Source of the DNA: Kaiparowitsia implicata GSE-PSE-MK54-09C
GTDB taxonomy: Bacteria > Cyanobacteriota > Cyanobacteriia > Elainellales > Elainellaceae
Direction of reading: 5' to 3'
Assembly (NCBI GenBank): GCA_019359435.1
Contig: JAHHHI010000066.1
Coordinates: 1-64,000, forward strand
DNA: 64,000 nucleotides
A program made the position numbers and the translations under genes. Positions 27,017 to 35,935 of this stretch are shown here, piece after piece. How positions within the stretch are numbered: position 1 is the stretch's first letter; every line of letters starts with the position of its first letter. A model generated the notes under the pieces. It was not told where the DNA came from. It ran no database searches and saw only the letters and a program-made list of their open reading frames with translations.

Positions 27017-28351
27017 GTGAACGCACCCTCCCAAGCGCACCATTGGACAACCGCACTGATTGATTTTGTGCAAGCTACAGATGAATCGGTGGCAGCAGCG
27101 CGGGAGCGGTTTACGAAGACCCAGCTTGCGATTACGGCTAAGGCTGATATGAACCGCCGTCAGTTTATGGACAGTCGGTTTGCGGTAGAAGGGCGGGTGG
27201 GCGATCGCACGCCACTCGACCTGTTTATTGCCGCTCAGTCCAAACTCTCCGACGACGATCGCGCGCTGCTAGAAAGCTGGCACCGCAGCTTTTTAGGCCT
27301 TTTTGCCATTGATGAAATTGCCGAAGCCGCCTCGGGCGATCGCGCCCTGCATCTCACCAACTGGCTCACGCAGAAGCATTACACCGCACTGTTAATGGGC
27401 GATCGCGAAGCGCAAGATGCCGAACGGCTAAAGGCGGGAGATATTCTACTAGCGCATATTGCGCCGCTGTCTGACACGCAATGGCTGTTTTTGGCTCCTT
27501 GGATGGCGCTGGGCAAGCTAGGCAAGCCCAAGCTGGCGGTCGCGATTGGCAGCTTCCGCGACAACTACAAGCCCCATCTCTATGGAGACGCGCCCGATCT
27601 GCTAGAAGAAGCATGGATCTCTGTCGAGCGCTATCATCAACAGTTTGTAGATTTTTTTGGCAGCGATACGGTGACTCTACCCGGACGCGAGCTCAACCAG
27701 CGGTTAAACGATTTGCAAGATGTGCTGCTGCAAGAGCAGCTAGACTCGGCTGGAATTGATCAGTCAAAATCTCTGCGAGAACTCGCCACCGATGCTGGCG
27801 TCGATGAGGACGATCTCTCGGAGCAAGTTGAGTCGATGGGTGCAAGCCGAGCGCAGCTTGATCAAGCGCTTAGCGCTTCATCCATGAAGATGCCCCGAGT
27901 GGAACTGCCCCGAGACCTGCGCCAAGCCGAACATGCCACCGCCCTCAGTCATCCCCGCTGGGGCCAAGTGTTTTTGCCGTCTTATCATGTGCTGTGCCGC
28001 TTAATGGAAACTGAGAGCATGAGCACTGCAATTGAAACTCAAGACTTGTTCCGCCAGCACCTCAAAAATCCTGAGGTGAAAACCTTTGTGCTGCAAGACT
28101 TGGCACAGCGCTATCCCGCTGTGGTGGAAGCGCTGGTGCAGCGCAGCTTCAACCGCCCTGACTTTGTGCTTGAGACCGACCTTGAGGCGCTGTTAGTGGA
28201 GTTTGGCAAGCCGTTGCAGCCCCAACTGCCCGAAACGGCTAGTGTCCCCGTGCATCTCCACAACCTGTTTCAGGAAGTGGTCGTAGAGATGGAGAAGCCC
28301 AAGACTAAGAAAAAGACCAAGAAGAAGGCTGTGGCAGGCTTTCAGCGATAG
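27017..28351 (+). CDS. Conserved hypothetical protein with Lys-rich tail
   Basis: The 444-residue protein starts at GTG 27017, with AGGA 6 bases upstream. It is mostly helical, with no recognised catalytic motif. Its middle contains a helix-rich acidic stretch (DAGVDEDDLSEQVESMGASRAQLDQAL). The last 20 residues are highly basic (KPKTKKKTKKK), which may bind nucleic acid or membrane. Length and codon use look like a genuine gene of the host. I do not know its family. Confidence 0.75.
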   Translation: MNAPSQAHHWTTALIDFVQATDESVAAARERFTKTQLAITAKADMNRRQFMDSRFAVEGRVGDRTPLDLFIAAQSKLSDDDRALLESWHRSFLGLFAIDEIAEAASGDRALHLTNWLTQKHYTALLMGDREAQDAERLKAGDILLAHIAPLSDTQWLFLAPWMALGKLGKPKLAVAIGSFRDNYKPHLYGDAPDLLEEAWISVERYHQQFVDFFGSDTVTLPGRELNQRLNDLQDVLLQEQLDSAGIDQSKSLRELATDAGVDEDDLSEQVESMGASRAQLDQALSASSMKMPRVELPRDLRQAEHATALSHPRWGQVFLPSYHVLCRLMETESMSTAIETQDLFRQHLKNPEVKTFVLQDLAQRYPAVVEALVQRSFNRPDFVLETDLEALLVEFGKPLQPQLPETASVPVHLHNLFQEVVVEMEKPKTKKKTKKKAVAGFQR

Positions 28352-28435
28352 AGCCTAGCGGAATATAGCCACTCAACTCAGTCAAAATGACCCAGCGGAG
28401 TATCCAAATCTAGTGAATTAAATGTAGTGTGTTTT

Positions 28436-28466
28436 TGTGAAAGCCCCGAACGGCAGAGCTTTCACA
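28436..28466 (+). terminator. Hairpin after the Lys-tailed protein gene
   Basis: TGTGAAAGC pairs with GCTTTCACA across 13 bases; flanking GTGTG and CACAC could extend it. A weaker T run (GGTTTTT) follows ten bases later. Confidence 0.4.
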
Positions 28467-28503
28467 GCACACTGGTTTTTCGTGGTGACGGGGTTGACAG
28501 GCA

Positions 28504-28905
28504 ATGACAGAGTCGCATTTGCATCTAGCGGTCAATGGCACGCTGATGCGCGGGCTAGAACTCAATACGAACTTGCTCACGGTTGGAGCTACGTTTGTGC
28601 AAGAGGCTGAGACCGCCCCGTGCTATCGCCTTTGGTCTATTGGCGATCGCCATCCAGCGATGCTTAAAGTGGCGAGCGGGGGGAGGGCGATCGCCCTAGA
28701 GGTGTGGGCGTTATCTCCCAATGGACTGGTGCAGGTGCTGCTGCAAGAACCGCCAGGGCTGTGCATTGGCACGATAGAACTGTCGGATGGAAAAACGCCG
28801 CTGGGCGTGTTGGGAGAACCCTGGCTCTGCGAAGGACAGCGAGAAATTACTCAACACGGCGGCTGGCGAGCCTATTGCCAGACGGGTGTGGGCGTCAGAG
28901 GCTAG
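28504..28905 (+). CDS. Allophanate hydrolase C-terminal-domain-like protein
   Basis: The 133-residue stand-alone protein is homologous to the C-terminal domain of allophanate hydrolase (AtzF_C, gamma-glutamyl-cyclotransferase-like fold). Typical blocks are LAVNGTLMRGLELN, APCYRLWSIGDRHPAML, AIALEVWAL, LQEPPGLCIGTIEL and LGEPWLCEGQREITQHGGWRAYC. The amidase domain that would hydrolyse allophanate is absent. No urea carboxylase lies near. The function is therefore not assured; it may bind or cyclise a small nitrogen compound. Confidence 0.85.
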   Translation: MTESHLHLAVNGTLMRGLELNTNLLTVGATFVQEAETAPCYRLWSIGDRHPAMLKVASGGRAIALEVWALSPNGLVQVLLQEPPGLCIGTIELSDGKTPLGVLGEPWLCEGQREITQHGGWRAYCQTGVGVRG

Positions 28906-29140
28906 GCTGCATTGCAATTCCCGAGCAAATTTTGAGGGCAAGGCGCGCAAGCTAAGTAAATTGGATGATTAAATGTGCGACTCTTCTGTTGTCCGCTCCG
29001 AGGCTCAGCCTTGCCAAAACCTCCCTACCGCTTGCATGCGGATGCAGAATTGCTGGTAATTGCTGTGGGTTGATGTGAGATTTTTTGGCAGAAAACACCC
29101 AAGCTCTTTCCCAAGCCCTTTATGTATGGTGGATAGTCTA

Positions 29141-29845
29141 ATGCTAAATGCGCTGCTGTTTGACTTGGATGGCACCTTGGCAAACACCGACCCGCTGCAC
29201 TGTGCGATCTGGCAGGAGGTGCTTGCAGAAAAGGGCATGACGATCAATGAAACTGATTATCGAGAAAAGTTTAGCGGACGGCTAAACGAGAACATTATTC
29301 AGGACTTGCTGCCAGAGCTGTCGCCGGAGGAAAACCAGGCGATGGCAGAGGCCAAAGAAGGCCGGTTTCGCGATCGCGCCCCTAGTTTAGAACCGCTGGC
29401 GGGCGTGCTGGATATTCTGAACTGGACGGATGCCCATGGGCTGAAGAAGGCGGTGGTGACCAATGCGCCCATTATCAACGCCCGGCACATGCTGCAAGCG
29501 CTGCAGCTCACGCAGCGGTTTCCGGTGGTGGTGATGGCGGAAGAACTGCCTCGGGGCAAGCCCGACCCCTTGCCGTACCAAACTGCGCTTGATCGGCTAG
29601 GTGTGAGTGCCGCTGGGGCGATCGCCTTTGAAGATTCGCCATCGGGGGTGCAGTCGGCGGTTGCGGCAGGGTTAGTGACGGTGGCGATCGCCTCCTCCCA
29701 CGACCCTGATCAACTGGCGAGCCTTGGTGCAACCTTAGTGATCGACGACTTTACCGACCTGCGGCTAGAAGCGCTGTTGCGCTCTGCACTCCCTACGGCG
29801 GCGGCTTACCGAGCCAATAGCGGCAGCAGCAATGCCACAAAGTAA
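29141..29845 (+). CDS. HAD hydrolase of the beta-phosphoglucomutase-like group
   Basis: HAD motifs: LLFDLDGTLANTDPLH (I), KKAVVTNAP (II), RGKPDPLPY with Lys (III), AFEDSPSGVQSAVAAGL (IV). The helical cap and spacing match beta-phosphoglucomutase and sugar-phosphate phosphatases. ATG 29141 gives the usual start (MLNALLFDLDG); 29126 is possible. The last 40 bases overlap the 3' end of the convergent cdsA, so the C-terminal YRANSGSSNATK is read from the antisense of cdsA. Confidence 0.9.
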   Translation: MLNALLFDLDGTLANTDPLHCAIWQEVLAEKGMTINETDYREKFSGRLNENIIQDLLPELSPEENQAMAEAKEGRFRDRAPSLEPLAGVLDILNWTDAHGLKKAVVTNAPIINARHMLQALQLTQRFPVVVMAEELPRGKPDPLPYQTALDRLGVSAAGAIAFEDSPSGVQSAVAAGLVTVAIASSHDPDQLASLGATLVIDDFTDLRLEALLRSALPTAAAYRANSGSSNATK

Positions 29846-30672
29846 TACACCAGCGGCGCGGTAAACACATAGCTATCAGCCCGGTCAAGAATGCCGCCGT
29901 GGCCGGGGATCAGCTGACCCGAGTCTTTAACACCAGCATCACGCTTCATCATCGATTCTGTGAGGTCGCCCAGCAGGCTCGCAATGCCGATGAGCAGCCC
30001 TAGCGCCATGCCCGTCAGCGGAAAACCCGGCCAATCTAGCAGCCATGACCCCGTAGCGCCCACGGCCACACTGCCCACTACCCCGGCGATCGCCCCTTCT
30101 ACAGTTTTCTTAGGGCTAATGGCCGACAGTCGCGTGCGCCCAATCATCTTGCCAAAAACATAGGCCCCAATATCCGCTGCCCAAATGCAGAGAAACGCCA
30201 GTAGCGTCGTGGTTAACCCCATCGGCATCGCGCTTAAATCGAGGCTGCTGGGGAAGTAGCCCCCGAGGGGAAGGTTCGCCACCTCAGCTTGACCGAGCGA
30301 TCGCAGCCGCACCCAATAGCTGGGCAAATAGCCGCCATAAAACAGCCCCAACACCGATGCAGAAATGTCGGCAATGGTCGCCAGCTTTGGCTGAAACAGC
30401 AGATAAAAACAGATAAACGTACCCGCCAGCGGCATCACCGCATCTGCCAGTGGCGGCCAGAGCATAGACACCACCAGCAGCAGCTGACTCACCACGAGCG
30501 TCGTTTTGGCGGCAGGCACGATGTGCTTGGCGCGCACCAGTTGAAAATACTCTAACTGCCCCAAATACACCAGCAAGCCTATGCCCACAGTGAAATACCA
30601 CCCACCCAGCAACACCATGCCAATGGCAATGGGGATGGCAACCAGGGCACTCACTAACCGCGATAGAGACAT
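29806..30672 (-). CDS. cdsA: Phosphatidate cytidylyltransferase
   Basis: This enzyme makes CDP-diacylglycerol from phosphatidic acid and CTP at the inner membrane, the branch point to phosphatidylglycerol. Seven to eight hydrophobic segments are visible. The family signature LLGDLTESMMKRDAGVKDSGQLIPGHGGILDRADS is complete near the C-terminus. At 288 residues it has normal length. It starts at ATG 30672. Confidence 0.95.
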   Translation of the reverse strand: MSLSRLVSALVAIPIAIGMVLLGGWYFTVGIGLLVYLGQLEYFQLVRAKHIVPAAKTTLVVSQLLLVVSMLWPPLADAVMPLAGTFICFYLLFQPKLATIADISASVLGLFYGGYLPSYWVRLRSLGQAEVANLPLGGYFPSSLDLSAMPMGLTTTLLAFLCIWAADIGAYVFGKMIGRTRLSAISPKKTVEGAIAGVVGSVAVGATGSWLLDWPGFPLTGMALGLLIGIASLLGDLTESMMKRDAGVKDSGQLIPGHGGILDRADSYVFTAPLVYYFVALLLPLLAR

Positions 30673-30869
30673 AGACCACGCACCACAAGGGGACTCTGGG
30701 GATTAATCTAACAAACTTATGTCTGATGTGGATTCCTGAAAACTCTGAATAGACGCTGCATTCCGGCAATCCTGTAGGGATGAGGTCGGGGAGCTAACGA
30801 TGGTGCCATCGTTCCTCGGGCTTGATCCCGTGCAGGTCTGCCGACGGGTTCAGACTTTAGCTGCCGACG

Positions 30870-32456
30870 TTAGCCATAGGCCGGATGAAACGGATGGTGG
30901 AGATGGGCCTCGGTTTCATCATCCAAGATTTGAATCACCTGGTGATAGATCGCGTCAGCTTCTTTGGGGGAGTTGCCAATGCTGAGCAGCCCGATTTTGC
31001 CATATTCCGACAGACAGCCAATGATGTGGAACACGCTGCCCACCTCGGTGCTGGGGTTAAAGTGCAGGCGATGTTTGGCGATGATGTGCATGAGATCGTC
31101 AGGCAGCAGGCCAATGTAGCGATCGCTCTGCAAGTTATCCGTAGCGACGTAATACTTGGCCTTGCCTCGCTGGCTCAAAAACAGCCCAGATTGGGCATCA
31201 TACTGCCCCCCGGTGAGCAGTTTTAGCGTCATCTGGGGATGGGTGGTGCCGCCTTTGCGCACGTTGATTTCAATGGCATGCAGATCCCATGGGTTTTGCT
31301 CAGAGGCGCGCACCGCCATAAAGTCAACGCTATAGCGCTCAATCACGCCCTTAGCCGCCAGCACATTGCCCACGGCTAGCCCATACGCTTGGAGCTGCTG
31401 GCGATAGGCCTCGTCTGCGGGGAAGCAGCAGCCCAGGAAGATTTGCCCGTCGGGGCCTCCTAAGATTTGGTCATGGGTCGAGAGAATATCGACGGTGCCG
31501 TTGGGCGTGATGCGCCCCTGCACGCTGGGCGATCGCTTCTCTTCTCCTTCAATAAACGCTTCCACAATCGCCCCTAAATCTGGGATGCGGCTGCTAAAGC
31601 TGTCCCAGGTTTCGGTATCGCACTGAAAGCTGAGGTGCTCAAACTGCTGGGCGATCGCCCCCACTCGTTCCTCAGGTGCCATGTGATGGGGCGAGGCCTG
31701 AGGCATAGCGCGCAGATCAAGCAAGGCATTGCCCTGCCCAGAAAACCCCTCATTCAGCTTCACCACCATCCGTTTCAGCTGCGGCTGTCGATCCCACAGT
31801 TCCGCAGTGGCAGCGGCCAATTCCTCTTCTGTCCAGACTTCTAAACAGCCATCGGGATGGGGCACATCGGCTTCGGCAAACACCTCACGGCTGCCGCTTT
31901 TGGTGCCCCAGCGCAGCAATGCCGGATCTAGCGCCAGCAAGGGCAAATCAAGCTGAAGTGCCAGATCTCGTTCTAACTGCGTTGAGTTAAAGCAGGTCAT
32001 GTAGCCGAGATTGGGACGCACCAGTTGGCGAATTTTGGCGATGAGGCGAGGGCGCTCCAGAATCTTTTGCGTCAGCGTTTTGGTTGAGCCATCGTGGGCA
32101 GACAGCAGCACTAGCCGCTGCCGCGCATCAGAAAAGGGCACATCGGGCAGCAGCTTGAGGTAATAGTCCACAATGGTGGGGTGCAGCGGCTGCGAGGTGA
32201 CGTAGATGAGGCGGGTGTTGGGGTTGCGCAGTCGAATCAGCGAAAACAGCAGGCGCTCTTCGTAATGGTGCACGCCTTTCACCTTCGTCAGCTCTCGCCG
32301 ATCGAGGCTGAGGGATGGAATGATCACAATGTCGTGAGCGGTTTCATCAAAGTCATCTACCGAGCGCCAGCGATCGCTCAGCAGAGCCTGCAATTCCTCA
32401 AAGCGATCGCCCTGGGCCAGCGGCGGCAACACTAATCCCTGCATTGAGTCACTCAT
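30870..32456 (-). CDS. PGM1-related ATP-grasp peptide-ligase-like protein
   Basis: The protein has 528 residues from ATG 32456 (MSDSMQGLVLP). An N-terminal region (HDIVIIPSLSLDRRELTKVKGVHHYEERLL) precedes an ATP-grasp fold: RMVVKLNEGFSGQGNALLDL as nucleotide/phosphate-binding part and DLHAIEINVRKGGTTHPQMTL as the metal-binding Glu-x-Asn block. These features match proteins annotated as peptide ligase PGM1-related, named after the pheganomycin enzyme. No precursor peptide gene or tailoring enzyme was recognised beside it, so the role is open. Confidence 0.8.
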   Translation of the reverse strand: MSDSMQGLVLPPLAQGDRFEELQALLSDRWRSVDDFDETAHDIVIIPSLSLDRRELTKVKGVHHYEERLLFSLIRLRNPNTRLIYVTSQPLHPTIVDYYLKLLPDVPFSDARQRLVLLSAHDGSTKTLTQKILERPRLIAKIRQLVRPNLGYMTCFNSTQLERDLALQLDLPLLALDPALLRWGTKSGSREVFAEADVPHPDGCLEVWTEEELAAATAELWDRQPQLKRMVVKLNEGFSGQGNALLDLRAMPQASPHHMAPEERVGAIAQQFEHLSFQCDTETWDSFSSRIPDLGAIVEAFIEGEEKRSPSVQGRITPNGTVDILSTHDQILGGPDGQIFLGCCFPADEAYRQQLQAYGLAVGNVLAAKGVIERYSVDFMAVRASEQNPWDLHAIEINVRKGGTTHPQMTLKLLTGGQYDAQSGLFLSQRGKAKYYVATDNLQSDRYIGLLPDDLMHIIAKHRLHFNPSTEVGSVFHIIGCLSEYGKIGLLSIGNSPKEADAIYHQVIQILDDETEAHLHHPFHPAYG

Positions 32457-32742
32457 AGATGAAACACGTGTCTTATCACTAAGTAAATAGAACGAAATAA
32501 ATAGAACGGAGAGCAAGACAGCCCTCTACCCGGGTGCTAAAGGAGAAGTGCCAGATGCGCGATCGCCCTCAGCGTCATGGGCCATCCTGCCAGACTCTTC
32601 TAGTGGGTGGCTCTGAATATGAGAGGGCTATCCCTGATCTTAACCAGCCACGGGATGAACTCTGCGGAATTGTCAATATCTAGTTATATATGCAGAGATA
32701 TCTTGCTCAGTTAGATGCACGCCACGTTATCGTAGTCCCATC

Positions 32743-33969
32743 ATGCTGCCTTCAGACCTACTCATCAACCGCCAACAGGGGGAAGCCCTAGCCCCTAAAC
32801 GGCTCGCGCTGAATGCACCGAATCGGGCGATCGCCACAGAACTGATCACGCTGTTTCAGCAGCACCTGGGCAAAACCCAAGGCGAGCTGGATCGGCACCT
32901 GCGAGAGCTGGAAGGCGAAGATACTGATTTTAAGGTGAAACGGGGTCTGGCTCATCTCTTGAAGGGCGATCGCTTTACCAGTTTTGAGATTGTTAGCCCG
33001 CTAGAGCCGCCCCTGCTGCGGCAACGGGTGTTTGCCCAGGCCGCGCAGGCCGCCCCCCTGCCCCAAACCGCTGCTACTACCCTAACCACCTTGGCACAAC
33101 ACCTCAGCGCTGAGCTAGCGCACGAAGTGCTGCCCGAGCAAATTCGCGCCGGACTCTACGCCGACCTGCAAGAAAACCGCATCCTCACTCGGTTCGAGCC
33201 GCCCACGGGGGATGAGCTGCTGCACCGCTACAACCTGTCGCAGGTGCAGGGCGTGTTCTACAAGGCCAGCCACATTACCATCACCGCCCATCGCAATGAT
33301 CCGGGAGAATACAAGCTGCTGTTTCGCTACCTCAAGCTGTTTCGGCTGATGGCCTATATCGAAGGCGACGCCGACCACGGCTTTACCATCACCATTGATG
33401 GCCCGGCCAGCCTGTTTGGCAACAGCACCCGCTACGGCCTCGATATCGCCAAGCTGATTCCGGCCCTGCTGCATGTGACGAAGTGGAGCCTGGCGGCAGA
33501 ACTACAAATTAAGGATGGATATGGCGATCGCCCCCGCAGTCGCCGCTTTACCCTCACCGCCGACAGCGGCTTGGTGAGTCACTATCCCCCTGGCAAAGCC
33601 TTCGACAGCATGGTGGAGTCAGCCTTTGCAGAACGCTGGGCAGCCCTCAAAACCGACTGGCGACTCGAGCGCGAGGTTGATCTGATCCCCATTCCCGGCA
33701 GCGTCATGATTCCTGACTTTCGGCTGGTGCATCCCGATGGGCGATCGAAACTGCTCGAAATTGTGGGCTACTGGCGCCCCGAGTATCTTCGCAAAAAGTT
33801 CTCCCAGGTGCGCCAGTCGGGAAGAGATGACCTAATCTTGGCCATATCAGAACGGCTAAACCTCGAAAAAGCAGGCGTAAAGCTAAGCCAAACCCCCGCC
33901 CGCATTGTCTGGTTCAAAGACAAGCTCATTCCAAAGACGGTGCTAGCCGCTTTAGAAGACGATGCTTGA
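32743..33969 (+). CDS. DUF790 family protein, Bax1-like nuclease
   Basis: The 408 residues have the DUF790 layout. The N-terminal half contains LLINRQQGEALAPKRL and the LLFRYLKLFRLMAYIEG segment. The C-terminal part has MVESAFAERW, then PDFRLVHPDGRSKLLEIVGYWRPEYLRKK, which reads as a PD-(D/E)xK-type nuclease core. In archaea, Bax1 of this family partners with the helicase XPB in DNA repair, often encoded next to it. No XPB-like helicase lies on either side here, so it is an orphan within this window. It is the last plus-strand gene before the cassette array, whose terminal site starts 17 bases after the stop. Confidence 0.82.
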   Translation: MLPSDLLINRQQGEALAPKRLALNAPNRAIATELITLFQQHLGKTQGELDRHLRELEGEDTDFKVKRGLAHLLKGDRFTSFEIVSPLEPPLLRQRVFAQAAQAAPLPQTAATTLTTLAQHLSAELAHEVLPEQIRAGLYADLQENRILTRFEPPTGDELLHRYNLSQVQGVFYKASHITITAHRNDPGEYKLLFRYLKLFRLMAYIEGDADHGFTITIDGPASLFGNSTRYGLDIAKLIPALLHVTKWSLAAELQIKDGYGDRPRSRRFTLTADSGLVSHYPPGKAFDSMVESAFAERWAALKTDWRLEREVDLIPIPGSVMIPDFRLVHPDGRSKLLEIVGYWRPEYLRKKFSQVRQSGRDDLILAISERLNLEKAGVKLSQTPARIVWFKDKLIPKTVLAALEDDA

Positions 33970-33985
33970 TGCTAGTGGAATAACT

Positions 33986-34071
33986 GGGTAACGGTGAGCG
34001 TCACCGGCGGCAGATATCATGAAAACGAAGTCAGAGGTTGTCCATCCGTCCGGTGCACGCAAAGGCTAGCT
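33986..34071 (-). other. attC-like site G (distal end of cassette array)
   Basis: The left arm GTAACGGTGAGCGTCACCGGCGG can pair with the right-hand part (GCGTGCACCGGACGG on the complement); GCGT, CACCGG and CGG match with one extra base. The end boxes are degenerate (GGGTAAC; GCTAGC in place of GTTRRRY). The left arm resembles that of site D (CGGCGGCAGAT). Confidence 0.5.
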
Positions 34072-34181
34072 GGCTCGCCCTATCGAGGAGAGCCCTAGCT
34101 AATGAACTACTGTTTTTTATAGAAAGGATGAAATGATGCTTATGTAGTGCTTTTGTTGGAATGAATAAAGCCACAAGAAGG

Positions 34182-35648
34182 TTACAGCATTATCCCGAGC
34201 AACTCCAATAGTTTGTGGTATTTTTCAGTATCTCCTTGTTTTCTATAAAGATCTGCGGCAGCTTGATAGTTTTGAATTGCTAATTCACGATTACCTAACG
34301 AAGAATGTGCATCCCCTCTATTTTTATAAGCTTGAGCGAAATCCGATTTTAGCTGAATAGCTTTATCTAAATTATAAAGTGCTTGATCAATAAACTCATT
34401 GTTTCCTAGCCTTTGTCCCAGTATAAAGTAAACACTTCCTAAATTGCTATAGGCTGAAGCATGGCTTGGGTTTAGTCGAATCGCCTTATTGAAATCTTCA
34501 ATTGCAGGATTAAAATTCAGTAGTTGAGAGTATGTTTCTCCTCTAACATTGTAGGCTTCGAAAAAATCAGGGTTAATTTCAATAGCCTTGCTTAAATCCG
34601 AAACTGCTTGTTGAAGATCACCTTGCCTAGAATAAAAGCTACCTCGGTTAAAATAAGCCAAAGCATTTTGGGAATCAATTTGAAGAGCCTTGTTGAAGTC
34701 AGAAATTGCGCCTTCAGGGTCCACAATCGAGCGAATAACTCCCCTGCTAATATAAGCCTCAGCATAATTGGGATCGAGATGCATTGCTTTATGTAAGTCT
34801 TCCAAAGCTTCTTCCACAGATCCTAAAGCAAAATGGACATTTCCCCGGCTAGATAAGGCTTCAACGTAGTTTGGATTGAGCCGAATCGCCTGATCAAGTT
34901 CTGAGAGGGCTCCTGGTAAGTCATCCCTATCAATCTTCTCAACTCCACTGTTGAAATAACCTTCTGCCTTGATTTGACTTTGTAAGGATAGAAAGTCTGA
35001 GGCAACCAGTCCTGTTGGTATAGATGCAGCAATAGCTAGAAGCAAAGGGACTGATTTTTTAAGGTTTGTACGACTAGATTTACTAGATTTACTTTGAAAT
35101 AAAATAGGCGTCGAATGTTCTGGTATCCCTTCCAGTTGAATCTCATTGCAAGCAAATTTGAAAGCTTCTGGTGCTAAATTACCTGCTCCCAATGCTTTGT
35201 AAAAACCTGCAGAAAAGACAATTGCAGCCTTATCGCCAATTGTATTATTCATGCCAATAACAAACGGCACAAATTTTGCAATTGCTTTAGCTTGGGATTC
35301 CGAGAAGCAGGCATTCAAAACGACACAGTTGATTTGCTTAGATACCAACCCGAATAAATTAGCCAGAGCCTCAGTCGAAATAGGTTTCACCTTGCCTTCG
35401 ATATTTTCAAAACAAAGTTCCCCTGTACTCATACCGTGCCCTGAAAAGTGAACAATTTGAGGTTCAACGTCAAAAATTGCTTGGGATATGTCTGTAGGTC
35501 GGACAGATTCACGAGATTCCAATGCAAAACTGTTTCGTTGCTTGGCAAGCTGTAACTTTTCACGAATGTCCCGTAACTCTTGCCCTAAACGCAAGCGTGC
35601 TGCATCACTAGGGTCTGCGGCTAGAAATAGAATTTTGATTTTACGCAT
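34182..35648 (-). CDS. CHAT-domain (caspase-like) protein with membrane segment and TPR repeats
   Basis: The protein has 488 residues. The N-terminal CHAT peptidase domain carries the catalytic pair in IVHFSGHG (His71) and CVVLNACFS (Cys114). A single hydrophobic segment (about 197-220, KKSVPLLLAIAASIPTGLVASDFL) suggests membrane anchoring. Residues 230-485 are tandem tetratricopeptide repeats (GNVHFALGSVEEALEDLHKAMHLDPNYAEAY and similar) for protein binding. CHAT-TPR proteins act in cell-death or defence signalling in several systems; the role here is inference. The gene has lower GC and almost no HIP1, unlike the flanks, and is the first cassette after site G. Confidence 0.88.
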   Translation of the reverse strand: MRKIKILFLAADPSDAARLRLGQELRDIREKLQLAKQRNSFALESRESVRPTDISQAIFDVEPQIVHFSGHGMSTGELCFENIEGKVKPISTEALANLFGLVSKQINCVVLNACFSESQAKAIAKFVPFVIGMNNTIGDKAAIVFSAGFYKALGAGNLAPEAFKFACNEIQLEGIPEHSTPILFQSKSSKSSRTNLKKSVPLLLAIAASIPTGLVASDFLSLQSQIKAEGYFNSGVEKIDRDDLPGALSELDQAIRLNPNYVEALSSRGNVHFALGSVEEALEDLHKAMHLDPNYAEAYISRGVIRSIVDPEGAISDFNKALQIDSQNALAYFNRGSFYSRQGDLQQAVSDLSKAIEINPDFFEAYNVRGETYSQLLNFNPAIEDFNKAIRLNPSHASAYSNLGSVYFILGQRLGNNEFIDQALYNLDKAIQLKSDFAQAYKNRGDAHSSLGNRELAIQNYQAAADLYRKQGDTEKYHKLLELLGIML

Positions 35649-35833
35649 GCTAGAGCCTCGCTCAGAGTTTGACCTTCCTTCATTTCAAGACCTGCTCCCA
35701 CACCCCGTCTAGCCATAGATATCATCCTTCTAGCTGCTAGAGCAACTTGGCAACAAGGTTAAGTCGTAGTCATGAACTTGCTCTTCGCCCTTTATTGCGA
35801 TAAAAGCTAAAAACTTTAGCCTACTAAGGATCA

Positions 35834-35919
35834 GCTCACGTTCTGGCTGAGCGGCTGCAAATAACCTTTGCAACTCTACCGATTTCCAGCAAAAGTCTGC
35901 TCCAGCCGGGTTGTTGTGC
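35834..35919 (-). other. attC-like site C
   Basis: 86 bp lie directly downstream (minus sense) of the DUF5615 gene. The segment 35849-35873 is identical to site B at 24 of 25 bases. Arms CTGGCTGAGCGGCTG and (complement) CCGGCTGGAGCAGAC pair with an extrahelical base. The end boxes are GCTCACG (degenerate) and GTTGTGC. Confidence 0.6.
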
Positions 35920-35935
35920 TGCACCGCTTACACAA

